A stretch of 64,000 bases of DNA from positions 434,001 through 498,000 of the forward strand of contig NZ_FOYI01000002.1 of NCBI RefSeq assembly GCF_900116005.1. Reading direction: 5' to 3'. Origin of the DNA: Poseidonocella sedimentorum (lineage in GTDB: Bacteria; Pseudomonadota; Alphaproteobacteria; Rhodobacterales; Rhodobacteraceae). The notes under the pieces are model-generated. The model did no database searches. It saw nothing but the letters and a program-made list of their open reading frames with translations, and was not told where the DNA came from. A program made the position numbers and the translations under genes. Below, in pieces: positions 38,152 through 46,433 of the stretch (position 1 is the stretch's first letter; the number at the start of each line of letters is the position of its first letter).

Positions 38152-39282
38152 TTACCTTACCACGGTTTTGCCCGCCGCGCCGGGCGCGCTTCTTTCCTGC
38201 CCCGCGAGCGTTTCGACAAGGGCCACCAGCTTTTCCGTCGCGTCGCGGCTGCTCACGCTGAGCGCGCCATGGGCCATCTGGACGGCGGCGGCCGGATTGC
38301 CGAGGATGCTGGCGATGGTCCGGGCCAATGCCTCGGGGGTGAACTGGCTCTCGGGGATCAGCACGGCGGCCTCGGCCTCGACCAGCCCGCGGGCGTTGGC
38401 GGTCTGCTCATCGCGGATCGCGGCGGCGAGCGGCACGAGGATCGATGGCCGGCCGATCACCGAAATATCGGCAACCGAGGAAGCCCCGGAGCGGGAGATC
38501 ACAAGCTGCGCCTCGCTCATCCGGCTCGGCAAATCGGTGAAGAAGGGCTGGACATCGGCATCGATCCCGGCCCCGGCATAGGTCTCGGCGGCGCGTGCGC
38601 CGTCCTCTTCGCGGGCCTGATGGCTCACGCGGATGTTGCGGCGCAGCGCCTCGGGCAACCGGGCCACCGCATCGGGGACCACATCGCTGAGGATCTTCGC
38701 CCCCTGACTGCCGCCGATCACCAGAAGGGACATCGGATAGTCGCCGGGCGGAATATAGGGCGCGCCCTCGCGCTCCATCACCGCCCCGCGCACCGGGTTG
38801 CCCACGTGAATCCCCTCGATCCCCTCGGGCAGCGCCGTGGGCCACGTCCCGCAGGCGACCGCATCAACGCGAGAGGCGAAAAGCTCGTTCACCCGGCCCA
38901 GCACGCCGTTCTGCTCATGGATCATCCGCGGCAGTTTCAAAAGCCAGGCCGCCGCCATCGCCGGGATCGCCGGATAGCCGCCGAAGCCCACGACAACCGC
39001 GGGCCGGTCCCGCCGAAACTGACGTAGCGCCGAGGCGACGCCGCCGAGGATGCGAAACGGCACGCGGGCCTTGGCCGCCAGCCCGCCGCGCGCGAAGGTC
39101 GCGCTCGGGACGACCTCGATCGTGACCGAATGGGGAAACCCGCCGGTATAGCGCGCGCCCCGCTCATCGGTGCTCAGCACCACCCGCCAGCCACGGCGCA
39201 GCATCGCCTCGGCCAGCGCCTGGGCCGGGAACATATGCCCGCCCGTGCCACCCGCAGCGATCACCATAAGCGGTGCGACCAT
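38152..39282 (-). CDS. murG: UDP-N-acetylglucosamine--undecaprenyl-PP-MurNAc-pentapeptide transferase
   Basis: 376 residues of the GT28 family; it makes lipid II from lipid I at the inner face of the membrane. The N-terminal glycine loop [20 protein letters not shown] and the middle [12 protein letters not shown] loop ([12 protein letters not shown]) are clear, with [11 protein letters not shown] near residue 258. It lies 63 bases downstream of ftsW and 20 upstream of murC. Confidence 0.96.
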   Translation of the reverse strand: MVAPLMVIAAGGTGGHMFPAQALAEAMLRRGWRVVLSTDERGARYTGGFPHSVTIEVVPSATFARGGLAAKARVPFRILGGVASALRQFRRDRPAVVVGFGGYPAIPAMAAAWLLKLPRMIHEQNGVLGRVNELFASRVDAVACGTWPTALPEGIEGIHVGNPVRGAVMEREGAPYIPPGDYPMSLLVIGGSQGAKILSDVVPDAVARLPEALRRNIRVSHQAREEDGARAAETYAGAGIDADVQPFFTDLPSRMSEAQLVISRSGASSVADISVIGRPSILVPLAAAIRDEQTANARGLVEAEAAVLIPESQFTPEALARTIASILGNPAAAVQMAHGALSVSSRDATEKLVALVETLAGQERSAPGAAGKTVVR

Positions 39283-39345
39283 GCCTCTGTCTCCTGATGT
39301 CCGGCGTCGGCCCGCTCCCTATCCCGGGTTGGGCGGCGCCGCAAT

Positions 39346-40512
39346 TTACCTGTAGCGCCCGCGCAAGATATCGCCGATCTCACCCTGCGGACGTGTCCGC
39401 GTGAAGGCCAGGAGCATCCCGATCGCGATGCCGCCCGCGATCAGCGACGAGCCGCCATAGCTCACGAAGGGCAGGGTCATCCCCTTGGCCGGCAGCAGCC
39501 GGACCGCGACGCCCATGTTGATCATCGCCTGAACCCCGAACATCGCCGCGAGCCCGGTGCCCGCCAGCCGGATGAACGGGTTGCGCTCGCGCATCAGGCG
39601 CAGGAACGACCGCACCACCACCGCCGCGTAAAGCGCGATGATCGCCAGCACGAGCACCAGCCCGTATTCCTCCGCCGCCACGGCGATGATGAAATCCGTA
39701 TGCGCATCGGGCAAGGACCACTTGACCTCGCCCTCGCCCACGCCCACGCCGAAAAACCCGCCCTGCTGGATCGCGTTGGTGGCATAGCCGAGCTGGGTCG
39801 TGGGATCGACCTCGGGGTTGAGAAACCCGTCGATCCGCCGCGCGAAATGCTCGCTCCCGCCATAGGCGACCATGCCGCCAAGGATCACGAGCCCCGCCAT
39901 CCCGACCAACAGGATCATCGGCGCACCGGCCACGAAATACATCACGCCCCAGCCAAAGAGGATGAGACAGGCCTGCCCGAAATCGGGCTGCATGGTCAGG
40001 AAGCCCACGATGACAAGAGCAAGCGCAAGGCTGATCTTGATCCCCGGCGGCCCGTTGATCTCCTGACTGGCCCCCATGAGCCAGGCAGCGACAATGACGA
40101 ACCCGGGCTTGAGAAACTCCGAGGGCTGCACCGAGGCAAACCCGAGACTGTACCAGCGTACGGCTCCCTTGCCGAAATCGGTCCCCAAAACGGGCAAGAA
40201 CATCAGCGCGATGAACGCCCCGAGAAACCCGATAACCCCAAGCCGCCGCACCAGATCGGGAGACATCATCGACGTCACCAGCATGACCAGAAGCGCCATC
40301 CCGCCGAAAATCGCCTGCCGCTCGACATAGTGAAACGGCGCGAACCCATTGCGCGATGCCAAGGGCGGACTCGCCGCAAGCCCCAATAGGATGCCGATCC
40401 CAAAGAGGATCAGGATGCAGGACAGCGACCACCGGTCAACCGTCCGCCACCACTTGGGAAGAATCGGATCAACGACCCGCGCCGGGGCCGTCCCGTAGAC
40501 CATTTCCGTCAT
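39346..40512 (-). CDS. ftsW: Lipid II glycosyltransferase FtsW (SEDS family)
   Basis: 388 residues with about ten membrane helices. SEDS-family signatures are RRLGVIGFLG early, AVRWYSLG with SVQPSEFLKPG, and PDAHTDFIIAVAAEE. The C-terminal segment contains LLPAKGMTLPFVSYGGSS. FtsW polymerises septal peptidoglycan with PBP3. The start at 40512 has AGGCGGA upstream; a second in-frame ATG is 9 bases later. The next gene, murG, matches dcw order, but murD is not upstream; fabI is. Confidence 0.95.
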   Translation of the reverse strand: MTEMVYGTAPARVVDPILPKWWRTVDRWSLSCILILFGIGILLGLAASPPLASRNGFAPFHYVERQAIFGGMALLVMLVTSMMSPDLVRRLGVIGFLGAFIALMFLPVLGTDFGKGAVRWYSLGFASVQPSEFLKPGFVIVAAWLMGASQEINGPPGIKISLALALVIVGFLTMQPDFGQACLILFGWGVMYFVAGAPMILLVGMAGLVILGGMVAYGGSEHFARRIDGFLNPEVDPTTQLGYATNAIQQGGFFGVGVGEGEVKWSLPDAHTDFIIAVAAEEYGLVLVLAIIALYAAVVVRSFLRLMRERNPFIRLAGTGLAAMFGVQAMINMGVAVRLLPAKGMTLPFVSYGGSSLIAGGIAIGMLLAFTRTRPQGEIGDILRGRYR

Positions 40513-40714
40513 GGAAATCCGCCTGTTTTGCTCTGCCTCATGATGCGGGTCAGTGCCCGCGTCCCCTCTCATCGGGGGTATTGCCGGAATCCTAGCCCAA
40601 TTTCGCCCCACAAGACCAGAAAAAACCAGCGCCGTGCCCGCGCCCGACGCTCAGGCGCTCCTCGCGCCCCTTCTTCTCTTGCAAAATACTCCGGGGGAGG
40701 ACGCGCCAGCGGCC

Positions 40715-40729
40715 GGGGGCGGAGCCCCC
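40715..40729 (-). terminator. GC hairpin after fabI, part of a dispersed-looking element
   Basis: GGGGGC (40715-40720), GGA loop, GCCCCC (40724-40729), 9 bases beyond the fabI stop. The preceding plus-strand sequence TCTTGCAAAATACTCCGGGG resembles a short intergenic element I recall as common in roseobacter genomes. No second copy is visible in this window. Confidence 0.5.
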
Positions 40730-40737
40730 AACCTGCC

Positions 40738-41529
40738 TCAGAGGTGATCGACCTGCGGCATCCCCAGCACGTGGAACCCGCCATCCACCCGGATGATCTC
40801 GCCCGTGGTACAGGCCCCGGCCTCCGAGATGAGATAGACCGCTGTCCCGCCGACCGCCTCCAGCGTCGCATTGCTGCGCAGGGGGGCGTTCTGGTCGGTG
40901 TGCTTGTAGGTCTTGCGCGCGCCGCCAATGGCCGCGCCGGCGAGCGTCTTCATCGGCCCGGGCGAGATCGCGTTGACGCGGATCCCTTCGGGCCCGAGGT
41001 CATTGGCAAGATAGCGCGTGGCCGACTCCAGCGCCGCCTTGGCCACACCCATCACGTTGTAAAACGGCGTGACCCGATTGGACCCCTGATAGGTCAGCGT
41101 GAGAAGCGTCCCACCATTGTCCGTCATCAGCGGCTGCGCCCGGCGCGCCACGTCGATGAAGCTGTAGGCCGAGATATCGAGCGATGTCTTGAAGTTGTCG
41201 CGGCTGGTGTCGATGATCCGGCCCGAGAGTTCCGACTTGTCGGAATAGGCGATGGCATGGACCACGAAATCAATCGTCGGCCAGCGCTCGGCGAGCTGGT
41301 CAAAGGCGCGGTCCATCGCCGCGTCGTCGGTGACATCCACGTCGACCATGAAATCCGAGCCCACGCGCGCCGCCAGCGGCTCCAGCCGCTTGCCAAAGGC
41401 CTCGCCCTGGTAGGTGAAGGCCAGTTCGGCCCCCGCCTGGTGACAGGCCTGGGCGATGCCCCATGCGATCGAGCGCTCGTTGGCAACGCCCATGATCAGC
41501 CCGCGTTTGCCGTTCAGTGACAAGCTCAT
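40738..41529 (-). CDS. fabI: Enoyl-[acyl-carrier-protein] reductase FabI
   Basis: 263 residues. NADH-dependent last step of fatty-acid elongation and the triclosan target class. FabI features: GLIMGVANERSIAWGIA at the N-terminus, the HAIAYSDKSEL segment and the Y-x6-K pair in FYNVMGVAKAAL. It begins 7 bases after the fabB stop on the same strand, so fabB-fabI are cotranscribed. Confidence 0.95.
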   Translation of the reverse strand: MSLSLNGKRGLIMGVANERSIAWGIAQACHQAGAELAFTYQGEAFGKRLEPLAARVGSDFMVDVDVTDDAAMDRAFDQLAERWPTIDFVVHAIAYSDKSELSGRIIDTSRDNFKTSLDISAYSFIDVARRAQPLMTDNGGTLLTLTYQGSNRVTPFYNVMGVAKAALESATRYLANDLGPEGIRVNAISPGPMKTLAGAAIGGARKTYKHTDQNAPLRSNATLEAVGGTAVYLISEAGACTTGEIIRVDGGFHVLGMPQVDHL

Positions 41530-41536
41530 GGCACCC

Positions 41537-42763
41537 TCACCCGTGATATTTGCTCAACAGCATCGAGCCATTCGTGCCGCCGAAGCCGAAGGAATTGGTC
41601 ATGACCGTCTCAAGCCCTGCGTTCTCCACCAGCTCGGTGGCGATTTCCGCCGGGTTCAGCGCCGGATCGAGCGTCTCGACATTGATCGAGGGCGCGATGA
41701 AATCGTGTTCCAGCATCAGCAGGCAATAGACCGCCTCCTGCGCGCCGGTCGCGCCCTGGCTGTGGCCGGTCATGGATTTGGTCGAGCTGATCGGCGGGGT
41801 GCTGCCCTCGCCGAAGACGCGCCGTACCGCCTCGACCTCGCCCACATCGCCCACCGGGGTCGAGGTCCCGTGCGCGTTGATGTAGCCGACCTTGCGCTCG
41901 CCCAGAGTCTCAAGCGCGACACGCATCGCCCGCTCGCCGCCTTCGCCCGACGGGGCGACCATGTCGTGCCCGTCCGATGTCGCGCCGTAGCCCGTCACCT
42001 CGGCATAGATCTTCGCGCCGCGCGCCTTGGCGTGCTCCAGCTCTTCGAGCACGAGCATCGCCCCGCCGCCGCCGATCACGAACCCGTCTCGATCCGCGTC
42101 AAAGGCGCGGGAGGCGCGCTCGGGCGTGTCGTTGAATTTCGAGGACATCGCGCCCATCGCGTCGAAGAGGCACGAGAGCGTCCAGTCCAGTTCCTCACCG
42201 CCACCGGCGAACATCACGTCCTGCTTGCCCAGCATGATCTGCTCGGCCGCGTTGCCGATGCAATGCAGCGAGGTGGAGCAGGCGGAGGTGATGGAATAGT
42301 TCACGCCCTTGATCTTGAAGGCCGTCGAGAGGTTGGCCGAGATCGTCGAGCTCATGCATTTCGGCACGGCGAAGGGCCCGATCCGCTTGGTCGCGCCGGT
42401 TTTCAGCACGGTCTGGTGCGCGGCGAACATGGCCGAGGTCGAGGGCCCGCCGGAGCCGGCCACCACGCCGGTGCGCGGGTTGACCACGTCGCTCTCTTCG
42501 AGCCCCGCATCGGCGATCGCCTGGGTCATGGCGATATGGGCATAGGCCGCGCCCGGGCCCATGAAGCGCAGCGTACGCTTGTCCACATGCTCGGCCACAT
42601 CGATCTTGAGATCGCCGGCCACCTGGCTGCGAAACCCGTGTTCGGCCATGGCCTCGTTGAACCGGATGCCGGATCGCCCGGCCTTGAGCGAGGCGAGAAC
42701 CTCCTGGGCATCGTTGCCGATCGACGACACGATCCCCAGCCCTGTCACTACAACGCGACGCAT
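41537..42763 (-). CDS. fabB: Beta-ketoacyl-ACP synthase I
   Basis: 408 residues with the FabB triad Cys162 (TSACSTSLH), His298 ([11 protein letters not shown]) and His334 ([12 protein letters not shown]). With FabA it keeps the cis double bond during elongation of unsaturated fatty acids. It lies between fabI (7 bases downstream) and fabA. In related genomes fabA is usually directly upstream, but here a VPLPA-CTERM gene in the opposite direction lies between. Confidence 0.95.
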   Translation of the reverse strand: MRRVVVTGLGIVSSIGNDAQEVLASLKAGRSGIRFNEAMAEHGFRSQVAGDLKIDVAEHVDKRTLRFMGPGAAYAHIAMTQAIADAGLEESDVVNPRTGVVAGSGGPSTSAMFAAHQTVLKTGATKRIGPFAVPKCMSSTISANLSTAFKIKGVNYSITSACSTSLHCIGNAAEQIMLGKQDVMFAGGGEELDWTLSCLFDAMGAMSSKFNDTPERASRAFDADRDGFVIGGGGAMLVLEELEHAKARGAKIYAEVTGYGATSDGHDMVAPSGEGGERAMRVALETLGERKVGYINAHGTSTPVGDVGEVEAVRRVFGEGSTPPISSTKSMTGHSQGATGAQEAVYCLLMLEHDFIAPSINVETLDPALNPAEIATELVENAGLETVMTNSFGFGGTNGSMLLSKYHG

Positions 42764-42920
42764 GTTGCCTCCCTAACTTTGGTCAGGAGCTATGTAGGCT
42801 GGATGAGGGGGCGGGTTCAAGGCGCGAAGCCTGCGCGGGCGGAGCCGCCGCGCCGCAACGGGCCCCGCGGGCTCTCGCCGCGCCGGAGTTCGGGCCCCGG
42901 GCGATCGCGGGGCGCGCGAC

Positions 42921-42956
42921 GAATTGGTTAAGAAAATCTGGACAATTGGTAAATTT
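42921..42956 (+). promoter_or_regulatory. Paired AT-rich repeats upstream of VPLPA-CTERM gene 2
   Basis: AATTGGTTAA (from 42922) and AATTGGTAAA (from 42944) are near-identical direct repeats 22 bases apart, about two helical turns, within an AT-rich block in an otherwise GC-rich region. They lie 40-75 bases before the ATG at 42997 and may be a regulator site or promoter elements. Confidence 0.4.
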
Positions 42957-42996
42957 GCCTGTTTGTTAAGCAAATTGAAAACAAGGGGAGAGTGTT

Positions 42997-43737
42997 ATGA
43001 GAGTTTTGAACTCTGCTATTGGGGCAATGGCTTTTGCGATGACCTTTGCCGCCGCCGCCGAGGCCTCGACGATTACGCCAGACATCATCTGGGGCAGCGG
43101 CAACGTCAACCGGGGCTTCACCGTCGAAACCACCGGCAGCCTCGAGCTCGGTATCCGCGCCAAGCAGCGGTTTCCGGCAAGCGATGCGATCGGCGTCGGG
43201 ATCGTTCAGGATGTCGCCGGAAACTATCTTTTCGACTCGTCGACCTCGACCGCACCCGCAGGCCGGGCGATGTGGTCCTTTGACTGGTCCGTCAACACCA
43301 ATGTCGATGGCGTTGGCGGCAACCTCAACATGTTCACCTACCTGATCGAGTTCGACACCGACGCGACGGTCAACGAAAACTACTCGATCGCCTATGATCC
43401 GTTCTCGAATTTCTTCTCGGGCTACTACCTGGGCACCAACGCCACGACCAATGGCGAGGAAGACGGAAACGAATACAATATCCTGTCGCCCGGCGACCTC
43501 GCGCTCCACAACGTGGCCCAGAACTCGGTTCAGCCGCAATGGATTGGCGGGCCGACCGGCTCGGGTCAGTTCGGTGTCCGCCTGTCGGCCTTTGACGGCG
43601 GTGTGTTGGTCGGATCGGTCGAGATTCAGGCGATCGTCGACGATCCCGCGCCGATCCCGCTGCCTGCGGCGATGCCGCTTCTGCTCGCGGGCATCGGGGG
43701 GCTGGGCGCGTTCGCGCGGCGCCGGCGCAAGAGCTGA
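42997..43737 (+). CDS. VPLPA-CTERM exported protein 2
   Basis: 246 residues; the ATG at 42997 has AGGGGAG at 42984-42990. A signal peptide covers about 1-24 (cleavage near EAS). The mature part is Gly/Asn/Ser-rich and beta-like. The tail has IPLPA at 220-224, a hydrophobic run and RRRRKS, a VPLPA-CTERM signal with Ile at the first position. The gene lies between fabA and fabB but on the other strand, with its own promoter-like region and terminator, and is best seen as an insertion there. Confidence 0.85.
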   Translation: MRVLNSAIGAMAFAMTFAAAAEASTITPDIIWGSGNVNRGFTVETTGSLELGIRAKQRFPASDAIGVGIVQDVAGNYLFDSSTSTAPAGRAMWSFDWSVNTNVDGVGGNLNMFTYLIEFDTDATVNENYSIAYDPFSNFFSGYYLGTNATTNGEEDGNEYNILSPGDLALHNVAQNSVQPQWIGGPTGSGQFGVRLSAFDGGVLVGSVEIQAIVDDPAPIPLPAAMPLLLAGIGGLGAFARRRRKS

Positions 43738-43778
43738 TCGCCGGGGGCGTGGCCCAATTGCCATGACTGAGATTGCAG

Positions 43779-43808
43779 CGGGGCGCAGTGATGCGCCCCG
43801 TTCTTTTG
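43779..43808 (+). terminator. Terminator of VPLPA-CTERM gene 2
   Basis: Perfect 9-bp stem CGGGGCGCA (43779-43787) and TGCGCCCCG (43792-43800) with a GTGA tetraloop, followed by TTCTTTTG. One of the clearest intrinsic terminators in the window. Confidence 0.93.
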
Positions 43809-43848
43809 TTCGTCCTGTGCTGATCGGGCGCCGAGACGCGCCAGTTCC

Positions 43849-44358
43849 TCAGGTCTCGCTGAGCGCGACCTTCATGTCCTTAACCTGATAGATCACCTCG
43901 CCATCGGCCTCGACCGTGCCATCGGCCACGCCCATGGTCAGCCGCCGGGTCTGGACCGCCTTGGTGAAATCGACGTGATAGGTAAGCAGCTTGCGGTCCG
44001 GACGGACCATCCCGGTGAGCTTCACCTCGCCCACGCCGAGCGCATAGCCGCGCCCCTTCCAGCCGCGCCAGCCGAGATTGAACCCGGTGAGCTGCCACAG
44101 CCCGTCGAGCCCGAGACAGCCGGGCATGATCGGATTGCCGGGGAAATGGCACTCGAAGAACCACAGGTCCGGCGTGATGTCGAACTCGGCGCGGACATGG
44201 CCCTTGCCGTGGCTGCCGCCATCGCCGGAGATCTCGGTGATCCGATCCATCATCAGCATTGGCGGGGCCGGAAGCTGGGCGTTGCCCGGGCCGAAGAGCT
44301 CGCCGCGCGCGCATTTCAGCAAGCCTTCCTTGTCGAAACTCGTCGGATACTCCGTCAT
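43849..44358 (-). CDS. fabA: 3-hydroxydecanoyl-ACP dehydratase/isomerase FabA
   Basis: 169 residues. The active-site His71 ([14 protein letters not shown]) and Asp85 (LGLDGLW) match FabA, which makes the trans-2/cis-3 decenoyl branch to unsaturated fatty acids. The ATG at 44358 has AGGA upstream; an in-frame start at 44385 is less likely. It is divergent from irr. Its normal downstream partner fabB is separated by the inserted VPLPA-CTERM gene, so fabB probably needs another promoter. Confidence 0.95.
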   Translation of the reverse strand: MTEYPTSFDKEGLLKCARGELFGPGNAQLPAPPMLMMDRITEISGDGGSHGKGHVRAEFDITPDLWFFECHFPGNPIMPGCLGLDGLWQLTGFNLGWRGWKGRGYALGVGEVKLTGMVRPDRKLLTYHVDFTKAVQTRRLTMGVADGTVEADGEVIYQVKDMKVALSET

Positions 44359-44502
44359 CTGTCCTGCCCTTCCCAAATCGTGCATCTTTTATAGCGCAAC
44401 CGCGCGTTGTGAGCCCTCTAGCATCGCAGCGGCGCGCAAGGCAACAGCCGCAGCCGACCGCCCCCTCGGGATGGCGGCGGCGTCAAACCGCGACAATTGC
44501 AA

Positions 44503-44532
44503 TTGAATTTCGCCGCAGGGGCGCAGTATAAG
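44503..44532 (+). promoter_or_regulatory. Sigma-70-like promoter of irr
   Basis: TTGAAT (44503-44508) and TATAAG (44527-44532) are spaced by 18 bases and end 29 bases before the irr ATG. The divergent fabA gene shows a CTATAAA on the minus strand near 44390. An Irr/Fur operator was not recognised. Confidence 0.5.
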
Positions 44533-44560
44533 ATGCATTGTAGCAGAGTGAGGCATTGGA

Positions 44561-45004
44561 ATGTCACAGGACGCCAAACAAGACTGTGCCCGGTCGGAGG
44601 CCGCCCGGCGCGGAGCCGATTGGCTGACGCAGGCGGGCCTGCGCCCGACGCGGCAGCGCGTGGTGCTGGCCGAGCTTCTCGTCGGGGACGGCAAGCACCG
44701 GCACGTGACGGCCGAGAGCCTCTTTGCCGCGGCCCAGGACAAGGATCAGCCGGTCTCGCTCGCCACGGTCTACAACACGCTGCGCGCCTTCTGCGAAGCC
44801 GGGCTGGTGCAGGAAGTCATGGTCGACGGGACCAAGAGCTACTTCGACACCAACACCCACGATCACCCGCATTTCTTTTGGGAAGACAATGGCCGGCTGA
44901 GCGATGCGCCCGCCGACCAGCTCAAGATCGCGCGGCTGCCCGATATCCCCGAGGGGGCCGAGATCGCCTCTGTCGAAGTGGTGATCCGCCTGCGCCGCAA
45001 GTAG
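44561..45004 (+). CDS. irr: Iron response regulator Irr (Fur family)
   Basis: 147 residues with the Fur fold. The winged helix is about 20-85 (GLRPTRQRVVLAELL, VSLATVYNTLRAF). The Irr hallmark HxHxH-like cluster, His100, His102 and His104 (THDHPHFFWEDNG), replaces the usual Fur metal motif. The N-terminal Cys-Pro heme motif of Bradyrhizobium Irr is absent, as in other Rhodobacterales. Irr represses iron-using genes when iron and heme are low. Divergent location from fabA is common in this group. Confidence 0.93.
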   Translation: MSQDAKQDCARSEAARRGADWLTQAGLRPTRQRVVLAELLVGDGKHRHVTAESLFAAAQDKDQPVSLATVYNTLRAFCEAGLVQEVMVDGTKSYFDTNTHDHPHFFWEDNGRLSDAPADQLKIARLPDIPEGAEIASVEVVIRLRRK

Positions 45005-45045
45005 GCCCGCGGTTTTTCCGAAGAGCGGTTTTCGAAAGTTTCCCC

Positions 45046-45648
45046 TCAGGCGAGGTTGAGCGAGCGCGCGATGGCGGCGGCGTGGGTCCGGTTGCGGGCG
45101 GCGAGTTTGCGGCTCAGCGTGCGCACGTGCAGCTTGACGGTCACCTCCTGAATGAGCAGCTCCCGGGCGATTTCCTTGTTCGACTGCCCCGCGCAGATGC
45201 CGCGCAGGACCTCGTGCTCGCGCTTGCTGAGGTTGACGGTGTGCGCCTCCTCCTCGCGGTTCATGAACTCGAACGGCACGAAGACATCCCCGCCGATCAT
45301 GATCTGTGCCGCGCCATAGATGGACTTGGAGGGCAGCGTCTTGGGGACGAACCCCGCCGCCCCGGCCTCGACCGCATCCTTGGCGACCGCGGGCGCCGCC
45401 GTGCCGGAAATCAGCGCCACCGGCTGGCCCTCGTTGTGATCGATCATCTGGCGCAAGCCGGCCAGCCCGCTCATCCCGGGCATGTTGTAGTCCAGCAGAA
45501 CCAGATCAAAGGGCCCATCCGTCCGCACCAGATGCATCGCCTCCTCGAGGTTCTTGGCGGCGAAAACCTCCTTGGCCCCTTCGGCGAGCAAAAGCGCGGC
45601 GATAGCGTCTCGGACAAGGTTGTGATCGTCGGCGATCAGAAGTCGCAT
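45046..45648 (-). CDS. LuxR/NarL-type response regulator
   Basis: 200 residues: a receiver domain (1-120) with DD at 7-8, phospho-acceptor Asp53 and Lys103, and a LuxR-type helix-turn-helix (about 137-198, SKREHEVLRGICAGQSNKEIA). ATG at 45648 starts exactly at the receiver (MRLLIADDHN); a longer frame to 45789 is unlikely. It is divergent from the SUOX-fold/hybrid-kinase pair and should be the output of that phosphorelay. The 260-base gap holds a candidate operator. Confidence 0.9.
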   Translation of the reverse strand: MRLLIADDHNLVRDAIAALLLAEGAKEVFAAKNLEEAMHLVRTDGPFDLVLLDYNMPGMSGLAGLRQMIDHNEGQPVALISGTAAPAVAKDAVEAGAAGFVPKTLPSKSIYGAAQIMIGGDVFVPFEFMNREEEAHTVNLSKREHEVLRGICAGQSNKEIARELLIQEVTVKLHVRTLSRKLAARNRTHAAAIARSLNLA

Positions 45649-45794
45649 GGGCAGCCCTTGGACAGTGGTGTTGCACGTTGGTAGCCGTTGCCGCGACGAT
45701 TGCGAAGTGGGCGCAGAAAAAAAGGGCACAATCCCGCCGGTTTGGTAAATTTTACGCGCCCCGAGGTCGCGCGCGCGCCCAAATAGCACGCCGG

Positions 45795-45824
45795 ACCTAT
45801 CCGAAAGGTTAGGTGCCTATCCGA
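45795..45824. promoter_or_regulatory. Candidate operator between the response regulator and sensor genes
   Basis: ACCTATCC (45795-45802) and GGTTAGGT (45807-45814) form an inverted repeat with one mismatch around GAAA. CCTATCCGA occurs twice, at 45796-45804 and 45816-45824, 20 bases apart. The site is central in the divergent gap and could be bound by the LuxR-type regulator to control both directions. Confidence 0.45.
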
Positions 45825-45908
45825 TTGCGCCGGTGACCGGCCGCGCCCAACCATGCAACAATTTTTCATGTTCTTTGTTTTAGTCCGCCGATACCGGAGC
45901 CCGATTTG

Positions 45909-46433
45909 ATGACCAGAGTAGCGCAGTTTCTTTCCATTTGCGTCTTTCTGGTGTCGGGCCTCGCGGCGGGAGCCGAGCAGCACGACGCGACACTCGATCA
46001 GCCGCAAGGTGAGGTGATCCTCACCATCTCCGGCCAGATCGCGCGAACCAACGGCGAGGGGGTCGCCCGGTTCGATGCCGCCATGCTCCGGTCACTGGGA
46101 CAGGAAACGGTGAAGACAAGCACGCTCTGGACAGAGGGCGTGCAGGAATTCACCGGCACACCGCTTGCGGCCATCATGGAGGCCGTCGGGGTGCAGGACG
46201 GAAAGATCGTAGCCACGGCGATCAACGCATACTCGGTCGAAATACCACTCACGGATGCGATCGAGGGGGGGGCTCTTGTTGCGTATGAACGCGAAGGGGA
46301 AGCGATGAATATACGCGACAAGGGCCCCCTTTGGGTCATATACCCCTATGACGACAACCCCACCTATCAGAGCGCTGTGGCCTATGCCCGCAGTATCTGG
46401 CAGCTGGAAAAAATGGAGATTGTTCCCGATTGA
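45909..46433 (+). CDS. Periplasmic SUOX/molybdopterin-fold protein, PruR-like, lacking the molybdenum cysteine
   Basis: 174 residues from ATG 45909 (GGAG at 45896-45899; a TTG at 45906 is also possible). A signal peptide covers about 1-22 with cleavage near AGA. The mature part follows the sulfite-oxidase molybdopterin-binding pattern: FTGTPLAAIMEAVGV, PLWVIYPYDD and a terminal SAVAYARSIWQLEKMEIV-type ending. Its only Cys (Cys11) is in the signal peptide, so the Mo-ligating Cys is absent and it is not a standard Mo enzyme. This matches PruR, a periplasmic pterin-binding regulator in Agrobacterium. TTGA overlap couples it to the kinase. Confidence 0.8.
   Translation: MTRVAQFLSICVFLVSGLAAGAEQHDATLDQPQGEVILTISGQIARTNGEGVARFDAAMLRSLGQETVKTSTLWTEGVQEFTGTPLAAIMEAVGVQDGKIVATAINAYSVEIPLTDAIEGGALVAYEREGEAMNIRDKGPLWVIYPYDDNPTYQSAVAYARSIWQLEKMEIVPD

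Noticed and set aside
45909-46433. Catalytic sulfite oxidase-type molybdoenzyme
   Set aside because: The mature protein has no Cys to ligate molybdenum and is too short for the catalytic family.
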